DNA from: Stomoxys calcitrans
Lineage: Eukaryota > Arthropoda > Insecta > Diptera > Muscidae
NCBI RefSeq assembly: GCF_963082655.1
Contig: NC_081555.1
Coordinates: 91,179,272-91,243,271 of the forward strand
Length of the DNA stretch: 64,000 bases
Reading direction: 5' to 3'
The notes beneath the pieces were generated by a model that searched no databases, was not told where the DNA came from, and was given only the letters and a program-made list of their open reading frames with translations. Both the position numbers and the translations under genes were made by a program. This document shows, one piece after another, positions 21,401 to 30,599 of this stretch. Position 1 is the stretch's first letter. Each line of letters opens with the position of its first letter.

Positions 21401-24314
21401 GCTGCAGCAGGTACCAATTGTTACTTGTTGTATGCATTAAACCAAGGCGGATTTAAAAAGGTGATCTAACGCGTACAGCTGTTAACAGCCGGCCAGGTTT
21501 GACGGCACTAAGATGTCAGATTTTTGTTTGCATTCCCTTTGTTGTCATCTTCTTTCTCGCATATTCTCTGCTCATGTACGCGTACGAATACACACACGAG
21601 CACAAATTTCTTTGTTTGTGTTGGCAAAACGTCGATCAGCTTGATGGCAAGATGGCGAATTGCACCATATGATTTGGGGTTGTTGTACAAATGTGACCAC
21701 CTTTAATTGTTTGCCATGGCATTAAACCAACAATTTATAATTTCTAATATCATTCCTTGTTTTGCATCCGCTAGGCTTGATCTCCGAATTTCATGTTTAT
21801 ATCTTTAACATTGAGTTACATTGCCAGGTTAGTATTTGCCTTTCTCGGTAAATATATGGCCTTAGGAAGGCCAGAATTACCGCTTAAAAATATCAGAAGT
21901 AGAATAGACACATGTGTCCCATTTATGTTATTAGGTACTTGAGAAAAAATATAAAAAGACGGTAGAGGCATCCCTTGTCAAACTTTTAGAAGATGTAAGG
22001 TATTTCTCTTGGACCCTTCTTTTTAGAAGACATACAATCTTTCTATAAGCCTTCATGTGCACCAAGTATGGTCAGAGTCGATTTAGCTCGGATTTAACTA
22101 CTTCAGCTGTTGCAGATCGAAATTTTTATCCGAATACTTAAAAAAATTGTTAAGTAAAGTTCAATTCAAATTTTTTACGCCCTACATCACCACTTTAGTT
22201 CGGGGTATTATAACTTCGTGCATTTGTTTGCAACGCTAAGAAGGAAAAGAACTAGAACTTCATTCGATTTAGTTATGTTCGTCTGTCTTTCCATGTATTC
22301 TTGTAATCAAGTTTCAGTTCGTATTTGTTGTCTGACTGTCATAAAATTTGGCACAAGTCACGTTTTTGGTCCAAGGGATTGTAAATGGGCTATATCGGTA
22401 CTTGTTTTTATATAGCTGCCATATAAACCGATCTTGGATCTTGACTTCTTGAGCCACTAGAGGGCACAATTCTTATCCGATGAGGTGTTTTGTTATGACT
22501 TCCAACAACTGTGCCCAGTATGGTTGATATCGGTCCATAACCTGATATAGCTGTCATATAAACTTATCTGGGGTCTTGACTTCTTGAGCGTCTAGAGGGC
22601 GCAATTCGTATCCGATTTGGCTGAAATTTTGCACGACGTGTTAAGTTATGACTTCCAACAACTGTGCTAAGCATGGTTTAAACCGGTCCAAACCGATCTT
22701 GAATCTTGACTTCTTGAGCCACTAGATGGCGTAATAATTTCCGATTTGGCTGAAATTTAGCACGACGTGTTTCGTTATGACTTCCAATAACTAAGTATGG
22801 TTCAAATCGGTCCAAAACCTGATATAGCTGCCATATAAACCGATCTGGGAACTTGACTTCTTGAGCCTCTAGAGGGCGCAATTATTATCCGATTTGGCTG
22901 AAATTTAGCATGAGCTGTTTTGTTATGACTCTCATCAACTGTGCTGAGTATGATTCCAATCAGTCCATAACCTGATGTAGCTTCCATACAAACCGATTTT
23001 GGATATTGAGTTCTTGAGCCACTAGAGGGCGCAATTATTATCCGATTTGGCTGAGATTTCGCATGACATGTTTTGTTATGACTTCTAACAACTGTGCCAA
23101 GTATAGTCCAAATCGGTCTATAACCAGATATAGCTGCTATATAAACCGATCTGGGAACTTAACTTCTTGAGCCTCTAGGGGGCCCAATTATTATCCAATG
23201 TGGCTGGTTTTTTGTACAACGGCTTCTCCCATCCGAATGATTCTATTGCCTGATACAGCTCCCGTATAAACCGATCTCTCTATTTTATTTCTTGAGCTCC
23301 TTAAGGGCGCAATTCTTAATCGAATTGGCCGAAATTTAACGCAATGACTTCTATTATGGTCTCCATGATCATGGAATCGGACCATAACTTGATATAGCTC
23401 CAATAATATAGCAATTCTTTTCTTTTAACCTTTATTTGCCTAAAAAAAGATATCGGGAAAAGAACTCGACAAATGCAATCTGTGGTGGAGAGTATATAAG
23501 ATTCGAACTTAGCACTCATTTACTTGTTTTTTTTTGTTTTAATTTTTCATTACAATCCAATATCCACATATGCATCATATTTGTGTGTTGCCTTGCGCAA
23601 TTTCTATTTTTTTTTTAATATATACACCATTGTTTGCTGCCTCTTTACAGGTCATTTCCAAAGTAGTGACTAACCAAGTATGTGTCGGTGTGCCCATAGC
23701 ATTTATCTCCTACAAACTGATGCAGCTGAGGGGTTTAACCTCAATCCGCGAATTGCCCACATTCCATTGGGTTTGTGTTGAGTTGACCGTGTGCATTCTG
23801 ATGGAAGAACTGGGATTCTATTACTCACATCGTCTGCTGCACCACAAGAACATCTACAAGTTCATACACAAACAACACCATGAATGGACAGCCCCCATAG
23901 CGGTTACGGCCCTGTATTGCCACCCCATCGAACATATATTCAGTAATTTGTTGCCGCCCTTCTTGGGGGTATTTATAATGGGCAGTCATGTGGCCACGGC
24001 TTGGATGTGGTTTGCCTTGGCCATACTATCAACATTGAATGCTCATTCCGGATATCATTTGCCATTCTTTCCCAGTCCGGAGGCCCATGATTTTCATCAC
24101 TTAAAGTATGGTGCATGCAAAACACTGAAAAAAAGCTAAGTTTTTTTTAAATTCCCATTACAGATTCAACAATTGCTTTGGAGTCTTGGGTGTTTTGGAT
24201 CGTTTGCATGGCACCGACAGTCTGTTTAGGGCCTCAAAATCCTATGCCCGTCATTTGATGATGTTAAGCTTTGTACCACCGCGTGAAGCTTTTCCCGACT
24301 CGACCATGAAATGA
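5924..24314 (+). CDS. Gene 1: FAXDC2-like fatty acid hydroxylase (5 exons, complete)
   Basis: Predicted integral ER-membrane di-iron oxygenase of the fatty acid hydroxylase superfamily (sterol C4-methyl oxidase/FAXDC2 branch). Coding exons are 5924..6417, 13985..14058, 20648..20823, 23651..24105 and 24164..24314; joined they total 1350 nt and encode 449 aa with no internal stop. All introns are GT-AG with phases 2, 1, 0, 2. Residues 1-135 are a Ser/Asn/Gln-rich low-complexity tail with a poly-Pro run. Hydrophobic segments lie near 144-163, 196-218, 258-271, 288-302 and 344-374. Metal-ligand histidine boxes are HRLLHH (308-313), HKQHH (321-325), HPIEH (339-343), HSGYH (380-384) and HDFHH (394-398), followed by the family C-terminal motif LDRLHGTD. 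The order of boxes is as known for the family. The substrate is not deducible. The long low-complexity N-terminus is absent from genes 2 and 3, and an alternative start at 13941 would bypass it. Confidence 0.93.
6580..7340 (-). repeat. HTR-B tandem array (153-bp unit)
   Basis: Five monomers with the phrase CTTTTATGGGCCCAAAACCTT recur at about 6578, 6731, 6884, 7037 and 7190, a period of 153 bp. Short open frames such as the one spelling [14 protein letters not shown] are by-products of the repeat, not proteins. Confidence 0.85.
7341..8783 (-). mobile_element. LINE family 1, RT and RNase H part
   Basis: The minus strand encodes RT ([20 protein letters not shown] then [20 protein letters not shown], 8500-8647), the thumb ([20 protein letters not shown]) and RNase H ([40 protein letters not shown]). 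It is broken by frameshifts and joins the HTR-B array at 7340. Confidence 0.85.
8784..9040 (-). mobile_element. LINE family 1 thumb fragment, second copy
   Basis: Repeats, with divergence, the segment found at about 8167-8415, in the same orientation, directly beside the longer copy. Confidence 0.7.
9041..9330 (-). mobile_element. LINE family 2 fragment
   Basis: GGAATGCTCACAGCCCCCTC and GACATGTCGCTAGAGG-like phrases are the complement of the family 2 region at 18745-18830 and 60945-61020. Confidence 0.6.
9331..9732. other. Unassigned intron 1 sequence
   Basis: No recognisable feature. Confidence 0.4.
9733..11743 (-). repeat. HTR-A element split by a mariner
   Basis: The 3' end is on the left: AACAAGTAAGAGCATGC then hairpin TTCGGCT-G-AGCCGAA (9753..9767). 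The 5' end is on the right with TATACTTTATGGGGTCTCAG and CCATGGTTGAGGGTATAAC (11730-11743). It is interrupted at a TA by the mariner 10361..11300; sequence of one 152-bp unit continues across the insertion. Confidence 0.85.
10361..11300 (+). mobile_element. mariner (mauritiana/mellifera-type), internally deleted
   Basis: 940 bp, inverted ends TTCGGTTGCCCAAAAAGTAA and TTACTTTTTAGGCAACCCAA, flanked by TA on both sides. It encodes the C-terminal half of a transposase: W-x-[40 protein letters not shown], then [14 protein letters not shown] (last catalytic Asp of D-34-D) and FYERGI. Stops (for example just before DDKW at 10645), a frameshift and a small duplication near 10907-10945 inactivate it; the N-terminal DNA-binding half is gone. 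Confidence 0.92.
11744..11995 (+). mobile_element. LINE family 2 RT-thumb fragment
   Basis: Matches the family 2 copy at 17815-18040 (DRKLNFKS then a [15 protein letters not shown] stretch). Cut on the right by family D. Confidence 0.65.
11996..12545 (-). repeat. Family D repeat
   Basis: Units with ACAATATGGGTATCAAATGA and CCTGGGGGATGCCCCATCCC recur about every 120-150 bp. It sits between two pieces of one LINE family 2 copy, so it was inserted there. Confidence 0.65.
12546..12745 (+). mobile_element. LINE family 2 RNase H fragment
   Basis: Encodes a degenerate [24 protein letters not shown] segment followed by ARLGT, as at 18630-18700. Confidence 0.55.
12786..12860. repeat. 29-bp tandem repeat, 2.6 copies
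   Basis: CAAATTATCTCTGAAGACAA and flanking bases repeat at 12786, 12815 and 12844. The rest of 12745-13500 holds no recognised feature. Confidence 0.7.
13515..13560 (+). promoter_or_regulatory. Internal core promoter (Inr + MTE + DPE) of gene 1
   Basis: TTCAGTC fits the arthropod initiator with A+1 at 13525. At the exact required distance, +18 to +29 (13542..13553), 10 of 12 positions match the motif ten element consensus, including CGAACGG. The DPE at +28 to +32 matches 4 of 5 positions. There is no TATA box. The sequence lies about 460 bp upstream of exon 2 inside intron 1, so it would drive the short isoform. Confidence 0.65.
13525..13940 (+). other. Putative 5' UTR of gene 1 short isoform, with uORF and poly-C
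   Basis: This stretch between the predicted TSS and the ATG at 13941 lacks recognisable repeats. It holds a 12-codon uORF at 13749..13784 in the same frame as the main ORF, and a run of 20 C at 13905..13924. The frame is open from 13785 to the main ATG. Confidence 0.45.
13941..14058 (+). CDS. Gene 1 alternative first coding exon (short isoform)
   Basis: The reading frame of exon 2 stays open upstream of the acceptor to an ATG at 13941, which adds [15 protein letters not shown] before HLQSFW. Transcripts from the promoter near 13525 would read through the 13984 acceptor and use this start, giving 118 nt here and 299 aa in all. That size and layout match gene 2 (295 aa), whose first coding exon also ends at the same phase-1 junction. 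The Kozak context is weak (C at -3, G at +4). The exon and frame are seen; its use is inferred. Confidence 0.6.
13985..14058 (+). CDS. Gene 1 exon 2
   Basis: The acceptor gccag ends at 13984 and the donor gtaagt begins at 14059. The 74-nt exon encodes [20 protein letters not shown] and then IDITG with split codons at both ends. Its WDKFIDITG end aligns with WNDFLDVIG in gene 2 and WNNFLDLVG in gene 3, which supports both the exon and its frame. Confidence 0.9.
14059..14589. other. Intron 2 sequence without recognised feature
   Basis: AT-rich, no repeat or exon seen before the LINE at 14590. Confidence 0.4.
14590..17550 (+). mobile_element. LINE family 1, RT to RNase H, with MITE insertion
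   Basis: The longest open piece (14588..15361) encodes the linker and start of RT ([38 protein letters not shown]). RT continues after 15400, is interrupted by a MITE at 15750..15983, then [20 protein letters not shown] and [18 protein letters not shown] follow. RNase H lies near 16910-17310. A 21-bp perfect inverted repeat at 15261..15312 replaces normal RT sequence. Several frameshifts and stops. Confidence 0.9.
15750..15983 (-). mobile_element. mariner-derived MITE, copy 1
   Basis: 234 bp with inverted ends TTGGGTTGCCCAAAAAGTAA, TA on both sides. Its halves match the two ends of the 10361..11300 mariner, so it is a deletion derivative. Confidence 0.92.
17551..18830 (+). mobile_element. 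LINE family 2, RT thumb and RNase H
   Basis: Encodes [40 protein letters not shown] and [16 protein letters not shown], then RNase H ([56 protein letters not shown]). Multiple frameshifts. Confidence 0.8.
18930..19613 (-). repeat. HTR-A related element
   Basis: About three 120-150-bp units; ends on the right with GGTGTTACAAACGGAACGAC and a GTGATGGGTATAAAAA end. Confidence 0.75.
19614..19985. other. Unassigned intron 2 sequence
   Basis: No repeat or exon recognised. Confidence 0.35.
19986..20096. repeat. GTCGAC-rich short repeat
   Basis: AAAGTCGACT occurs repeatedly between 20006 and 20075 in alternating contexts; type unknown. Confidence 0.4.
20097..20375 (-). mobile_element. IS630/Tc1-like transposase fragment, deleted
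   Basis: On minus: [19 protein letters not shown] (start of transposase, ATG complement near 20358), then directly [20 protein letters not shown] and [16 protein letters not shown]. The part between, with the first catalytic Asp, is lost. It is related to the fold-back copy at 59802. Confidence 0.8.
20648..20823 (+). CDS. Gene 1 exon 3
   Basis: The exon is 176 nt, with acceptor tttttag before 20648 and donor gtaaat at 20824. It encodes [13 protein letters not shown], a membrane helix, then YTFMDITN and the [13 protein letters not shown] segment. Gene 2 and gene 3 have a homologous exon of exactly the same length and phase (1 in, 0 out). Confidence 0.95.
20936..21430. other. G+C-rich unassigned segment
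   Basis: Stands out from its AT-rich surroundings (GGCGGCGATCCTCG, GCCGTCGCCGCCCGG). No long frame. It looks like the UTR of a retroelement, but I cannot name it. Confidence 0.3.
21458..21711. mobile_element. Candidate MITE
   Basis: About 254 bp with short inverted ends AAAGGTGATC and GACCACCTTT. The superfamily is unclear and no convincing target duplication is seen. Confidence 0.35.
21712..22330. other. Unassigned intron 3 sequence
   Basis: No exon or repeat recognised. Confidence 0.35.
22331..23530 (+). repeat. HTR-A element, 5'-truncated
   Basis: About seven units (GATCTTGACTTCTTGAGCC … CTCTAGAGGGCGCAATT) end with GTGGTGGAGAGTATATAAGA and CTTAGCACTCATTTACTTG. Lies just before gene 1 exon 4. 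Confidence 0.85.
23651..24105 (+). CDS. Gene 1 exon 4 (catalytic histidine boxes)
   Basis: The exon is 455 nt with acceptor ctttacag before 23651 and donor gtatgg at 24106. It carries all metal-binding boxes of gene 1: HRLLHH, HKQHHEW, HPIEH, HSGYH and HDFHH. The HTR-A repeat that fills the end of intron 3 stops about 120 bp before this acceptor. Confidence 0.95.
24164..24314 (+). CDS. Gene 1 exon 5 (C-terminus and stop)
   Basis: After a 58-nt intron (24106..24163) the exon restores Lys400 and encodes [20 protein letters not shown] and a short tail ending FPDSTMK, stop TGA at 24312. The LD-x-LHGT motif and its distance from HDFHH fit the FAXDC2 branch. There is no C-terminal KKXX motif. Confidence 0.93.
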
Positions 24315-24927
24315 ATGACCATACACGCTCACACACAAAAATGGGATATGCAAAGAAAAGCTTTAACATATGATTTCTCTGGTTTATTTTTTTTCCTATG
24401 TTAGTCCTTAAGTCTACTAAATGTACTCGTAAACGATGTAGGGCCGTTAATTTTTGATAGAATTCCACCTACAGCACTACTATAGCAAGCCTTCGGGAAT
24501 AACAAGACGAAGATCGACACTTATCAAAAACTCTAAGCACTAAAGGGAGTGTGTGTGATAGATAGCTTGACTTAGTTTCACTTAGGTTTAATGAAAAAAA
24601 AACTGAACAACTCCTCACACTGAACAGAAAAAGTATTTTATATATAAAACCAAAAACTATGTAATAGAAAAAGACCTACGAAATTGAAAAACAAAAAAAC
24701 TAAATGCATACTCCTGCATTTGTCAGTTTGTATTCCTGATTAAGATACATACACTTATATGAATGCATGTAGGATGAAAGTAAATAAAAATAAATTATAT
24801 AAATTTTTAAACAAAAATTGTTCCTTTTAACTCTGCCTAAAACACTCAAGGACCTCTACAATGGATCGAATAGGTGGTCAAGTTCTATGAACGAATTTTA
24901 AACTATAAATACAACTAAAACAATACT
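24315..24927. other. 3' UTR and flank of gene 1
   Basis: Non-repetitive AT-rich sequence with the AATAAA at 24783; nothing else seen. Confidence 0.5.
24783..24788 (+). terminator. Poly(A) signal of gene 1
   Basis: AATAAA lies about 470 bp after the stop codon in AT-rich non-repetitive sequence, with a further AATAAA overlapping downstream. It is the best candidate for the 3' end before the MITE at 24928. Confidence 0.5.
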
Positions 24928-25162
24928 AGGGTTGCCCAAAAAGTAATTGCGGATTTTTTAAAAGAAAGTAAATGCATTTTTAATAAAACTTAGAATGAAC
25001 TTTAATCAAATATACTTTTTTACACTTTTTTTCTAAAGGAAGCTAAAAGTAACAGCTGATAACTGACAGATGAAAGAATGCGATTACAGAGTCACAAGCT
25101 GTGAAAAAATTTGTCAACGCCGACTATATGAAAAATCCGCAATTACTTTTTGGGCAGCCCAA
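24928..25162 (-). mobile_element. mariner-derived MITE, copy 2
   Basis: Same orientation as copy 1; the left end has lost bases (CTAGGGTTGCCC), the right end is GGGCAGCCCAA followed by TA. Confidence 0.88.
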
Positions 25163-25186
25163 TACTTCAGTTATTGTTGAAATTCT

Positions 25187-26255
25187 TTTTATACCCTACA
25201 CCATAGGATGGGGGTATACAAATTTCGTCACAGAAGTTTGTAACACCTCGAAATATGCGTCTGAGACCGCATACAGAATATATATATATTGATCGTCATG
25301 TCATTTTAAGTCGATCTAGCCATGTCCGTCTGTCTGTCCGGCCGTCCGTCCGTCTATCTGTCGAAAGCACGCTAACTTTCGAAGGAGTAAAGCTAGGCGC
25401 TTGAATTTTTGCACAAATACTTTTTGTTAGTGTAGGTCAGTTAGGATTGTAAATGAGCCAAAACGGTCCAGTTTTGATATAGCTGCCATATAAATCGATC
25501 TTGGGTCTTGACTAATTCAGCCTCTAGAGGGCGCAATTCTCGTCCGATTTGACTAAAATTTTGCACGTAGTGTTGAAAATTTGCACATGGTGTTTCGGAA
25601 TCACTTCCAACAACTTCGCCAAGTATGGCTCAAATCGGTCCATGTTTTGATAAAGCTGCCATATAAACCCATCTTGGGTCTTGATTTCTTCAGCCACTAT
25701 AGGGCGCAATTCTTATCCGATTTGATTGAAATTTACGTAGTGTTTTGGTATCACTTCCAAAAACTGTGTTAAATATGATTCAAATCGGTTCATAATCAGG
25801 TATAGATGTCATATAAACCGATCTTGGATCTTGACTTCTTAATCAATAGAGCGAGAAATTCTCATCCGATTTGGCTGAAGTTTTGCATGAGATGTTTTGT
25901 TATGACTTCCAATAACCGTGCTAAGTATGGTGCAAATCGGTACATAACCTGATATAGCTGCCATTTAAACCGATCTGGGATCTTGACTTTTTGAGCGTCT
26001 AGTGGGCGCAATTCTCATTCGATTTGGCAGAAATTTTGTACAACGGCTTCTTTCATGACCTTTAACATGCGTGTCTAATATGGTCTGAATCGATCATCAG
26101 CTTGATACAGCTCCCACATAAACCTATATACCGATTTTGCTTCCTGAGCCCCTACAAGGCGCAATTCTTATACGAATGAATTGAAATATTACACAATGAC
26201 TTCTACAATGTTCAGCATTCATTTATAGTCCGAATCGGACTATAACTTGTTTTAT
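25187..26255 (+). repeat. HTR-A element, 3'-truncated
   Basis: Begins TTTTTATACCCTACACCATAG, then TATATATATTGATCGTC, a (GTCY)n tract at 25324-25362, and about five roughly 152-bp units; cut by family D at about 26260. Confidence 0.88.
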
Positions 26256-26261
26256 TCTAGA

Positions 26262-28210
26262 ACTAGGCGATCCGGCCCCGCTCTGCTGCGCCTTTTTAAA
26301 CTCTCTAATATCTTTTAAGGGACACTTCGCCCTGAATGTGTATATCGAATTCGTGCCACTGTCGCCTATAACGCTGAACGCCTGCATTCCAATCCTAGCA
26401 ATAACATCGTACAAAATTTAAAGCGTTGGTGATCCCCTCTTTATGCTGGCGACATTTGCCATGCATGCTCATGGAAACAATTCTCCCCTAAGAGGTATCG
26501 CACTGCGGCACGTCATCGGCTATTAAAAAAATTCCCCTACCATTGAGTTAAAACTTGAATCGGAAAGCTTTCATTGATATGTGAGAAGTGTGCCCCTTCT
26601 CGGTTCCTGGGTAAATTTTTACTCCACTCCCAAATACCTTTCTATTGAGTCCTACATTATTGTATTGGTAAATATTTCCGGTTTAGAGAGACACTTGCCC
26701 CTTAATGTAAACATACGCTTCGTGCTCTACTTTCAAATACATGTTTTAAGAGCCCCTTAATGACATGATCGGTAAATAAATTCTGTTTGAGGGTGGGGTG
26801 TTCCCCAGGGACTTTGTCCCGAAAATGAATATCAATTTCCCGAAAATCAATCAATTTAAACATCAAATAGCTTTTATGTAATAGGGAGGTGTTTTCAGGT
26901 GGGGCAGTTCCCTAAACACATGGCTCTTCAATTGGTTATCAAGTTCGTTTTTTCTCTCAAGCACCTTTTTGAGCTCTATATTGTCGTGATTGGTCTATAT
27001 ACCCATTTGGCGGGTTTTGGGCGGCTCCCGAGGCACCCGACCCCAACAATAGAAACCATGTTTTGTTTTAAACTGTGAGAGTGCAAAAAGATTTCAAACG
27101 AATCGCATTATAAATCTCCGAGATTTTCAAGTGCTAATAAACACTTGAAAATGAGAAGTGCTTTTTAGGGGAAGGATGGACTCAGACATTTCGTCTCAAA
27201 TATGGATATCAAATTCGTTCGTTACTCCCAAATGCCGTTGATTTGTGCTCCATATTGCCGTAATCGGAAATGAAGTACCCTAACACTTGGTTCGAAAATT
27301 GGATATCAAATTCGGTTTCTACTCTCAAATACATTTCATTTGAGTCCTATATTGACATAATGGGTCAAAAAACCTATTTGACTTATTTTTGGGAGGAAAA
27401 GCGCCACCTAGACTTGAACACAAATTTTAATGTCATATTCGTAATCTGCTCCCAAATGCATTTCATTTGAGTTCCATATAAACATGGTCGGCTAATATGC
27501 CCATTTGGGGGAACTGAGGGGTAGTATGCCATATTTGTAATCCACTGTCGAATATTTTTCATTTGAGGCCCATATTGACATGAATATGGAATATATATTT
27601 AGAGGAGTTTTTGGGTTGGCGATACCCGTGGTACTTGAACCCAGATTTTAATACGATATTCGTTTTCTAGTCCCCAATACCTTTCATTTGATACCCATAT
27701 TGTGCCTATCGGTTCACTTTTGGTTTTGGATGGCGTAGTTGTGTAAGGGGAAGTGACCGCCCCCATCCGATATCTAAAATTATATAGCCTATGTTTCCTT
27801 CCAGACAAACTTACGCAATCTGCGAAAATATTAAGAAAATCGGTTCAGACGTTTTTGAATCTACGGAAGAAACAAAAAAATCGAGTCCCATATAGTCATG
27901 TCCATTTGAGGCTTTTTTGAGGGGTGGGATGACCCCCTATACTTCGATCTGATTTGGTAAGCCAGATTCATAATATACTCCCGAATAACTATCATTTGAG
28001 GCCCATATTGACATGAACGTCCAATATGTATGTTTGGGGGAATTTTGGGGTTGGGTCGGCCCGATGGGTACTTAGACCCAAAATTTGAATACCGTATTCG
28101 TATTCTATTTTCCAATGCCTTTCATTTGATGCCCACATTGTCCCGATCTGTCCACTTTTGATTTTGGGTGGTGTTTTTGAATAACGGGGAAGGGTCCGCC
28201 TTCAAATCAA
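26262..28210 (+). repeat. Family D repeat, long copy
   Basis: Starts with CTAGGCGATCCGGCCCCGCT, the D-type end, and runs through repeated CTTTCATTTGAGGCCCATAT-like units. There is no coding capacity. Confidence 0.7.
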
Positions 28211-29030
28211 AAAAATTTCAATTAAAAATATTGCATATTCAATTAAAAAAATTATTGAACATTTTTGAAATTTATATTTGCGTCTAAAAAATTGAAAACG
28301 TAGTCGAAAGACTGTTTGTAGGAGAACTTTTATCTTCTATATATAGAAAGTATTTATCAGAATGTTGAGTGGCTAGACTTTTTCAAAAACGAACAGTCAT
28401 AACATTTCCTTCCATTAAAACATGATTGAAAGAACTTACTCCCTGGACACTAAATTCTTTTTTTCTTTTTCATATAAACAATAACTGACTAGACCACTAA
28501 CTTTTGTTTTTCTTGTCACTCAATTCGTTTGCCAATAAATTGAAAACATCTGATTTTGTAGAGGGAAAACAGCTGTTTTCATTGAATTGGCGAACCAATC
28601 GAGTGACAAAAAGAAAAAATTTAGCCGTCTAGTCAGTTATTGTTTAATTGAAAAAGGTTAAATTTTCAATCACATTTTATATATAAAATTTTTTAAGATT
28701 CAATAAAAAAATAATTATTAAATCAATTAATTTTTTTTTGAAATATAAGTTCCGATTCTATTAACAAAATGATAAAAAAAAATTAATTTTTTTAATGAAT
28801 ATGACAATAATTTCCATTACGATCGTAATTGGAAAATGTTCCTGTTCAATTGAAAAAATGATTGAATCAATTAATTTTTTAATTAAAAATTGCCAAAATT
28901 TCAATTACGATGGAAATTGAATACGGAATACGAATAAAAAAATATTGATTCCATTAATTTTTTAATTGAAAACATTTTTATTATCAATTAAATTTTAATT
29001 GAAAAAAATTTCTTGATATTTTTTTCTGTG
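28211..29030. repeat. AT-rich fold-back region
   Basis: Inside lies an inverted repeat: ATAAACAATAACTGACTAGA (about 28466) against TCTAGTCAGTTATTGTTTAA (28628), continuing inward through CTCAATTCG/CGAATTGAG-like stretches, arms about 95 bp. Flanks consist of repeated AATTAATTTTTTTAATTGAA. Confidence 0.6.
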
Positions 29031-29039
29031 TAGCTCCAG

Positions 29040-29225
29040 CAAAGAAGTTTTTTTAAAGGCGACCGCAAAAGGGGGAAACCAAAACTCCGATAGAGTGACC
29101 AAGTGGAGGGCGACATCTCGAAACTGGGTGTCAGAGAATGGAGTAGAAGCGCAGAAGATCGAGGCGCTTGGACATCTACTCAACGTTTGGCTAAAGGAAT
29201 ACATTTTCTGTAATGACCAATAAAA
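29040..29225 (+). mobile_element. LINE C-terminal fragment (RTE/CR1-like)
   Basis: One frame reads DQVEGDISKLGVREWSRSAE then DRGAWTSTQRLAKGIHFL and stop, the usual tail of such ORF2 proteins. The assignment is by motif only. Confidence 0.5.
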
Positions 29226-29454
29226 GTAAAGTAAATAAAGCTCAGTCTGCCAACAGCCAGTGTAGGGAGTTTCGCGATCATGAGCAGATGTAACCTCAGA
29301 ACATTTTTTTTTCAAATTTTTCTTGGGGTGAAAAAATGCTCGTAATTAAAATACTACAAACAAGAAACCTCTCAGCAAACGGCGCCAGGCTGGAGTCAAC
29401 CAGAATTTCTGCAGTGCATAAATTGTTTGACATTATTTTGCGCCATTAAGAAAT

Positions 29455-30420
29455 ATTCATCTATCTATATACAATATATAAAAACTAATTTGTGTTTGTT
29501 TGTTTATATGTTTGTTTGTTTGTGGGTTTGTAAATTTATTTGTTCCGTATAGACTCAAAAACGGCAAAACCGATTTCTTTGAAATTTTCACAGATTGGGG
29601 GGAGTGGTCCGGAAGGAACAATATGCGATATATAGTTTTTTGTTTTTTGATATCGCATTGGGGGCGGACCCTCCCCCTCACCCCAAAAGTGCCAGCCAAA
29701 ACTAAAAGTGGACCTATTGGGATAATATGGGACTTAAATGAAAGGTATTCAAGAGTAGAGTACGATTTCCATATTAAAAATTGGGCCCAAGTGATTGGGT
29801 TGCCGCCCCTACCCCAAAACCCCCCAAATTGGTTTATTGGACGATAATGACAATATGGGGCTCGAATGAAAGGTATTCGCGAGTAGACAACGAATATGGT
29901 CAGGAAGGAGGTATAGGCTATATAATTTCTTGATGTTCGAAGGGGGCGAATCCTCCCCGGTTAAAACAAAAAAGCCACCCAAAATCAAAAGTTTACCGAT
30001 AGGGACAATATGGGTATCAAATGAAAGATATTGGAGAGTAAAAAGCGAATGTGGTATAAAAACTTTGGTTCAAGTATCCAAGGGGTAGCCCAAGCCCGAA
30101 AACTGCTCAAAATAGACATATTGGACGTATATATCAATTAAGGACTCAAATGAAAAGTATTAGGGAGTAGACTACGAATATGACATTAAATACGAGGTCC
30201 AAGTAATTGATAGTCGCCCTATCTCCGATAAACTCCCCAAATGGGAATACTACTTAATCATAGCTTGATGAAACTCAAATGATAGGCATTTGAGAGCAGA
30301 TTACGAATATGACATTAATCTTTGTGTCCAAGAACCTAGGAGGCTGTATACACCAATCATGACAATATAAGGTTAAACTAAATAAATTAAAATTGTGCTC
30401 ATATATCTAGCGGATCACCT
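29455..30420 (-). repeat. Family D repeat
   Basis: The 3' end is on the left: TATATACAATATATAAAAAC, then (TTTG)n and TTCCGTATAGACTCAAAAAC; units with ACAATATGGG-CTC-AATGAAA follow to about 30420. Confidence 0.75.
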
Positions 30421-30599
30421 CACCCCAAAACAGTCGATCAATTATAATGACCTAACGGGACACTGTGTGATTTAATTAATGTGTAGGCCGCCATAGCTTC
30501 GAAATTGTAACATTCAGCGTGAAAGCAGGAGTTGCAAACCTTAACGATAAGGTTGCAACCATTTTTAGCTCACCGATAGACGAGACCAAACCACGTGTT

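Noticed and set aside
24783..25000. Last exon of gene 1 extending into the MITE at 24928
   Set aside because: The AATAAA signals lie before the MITE, and no coding sequence continues.
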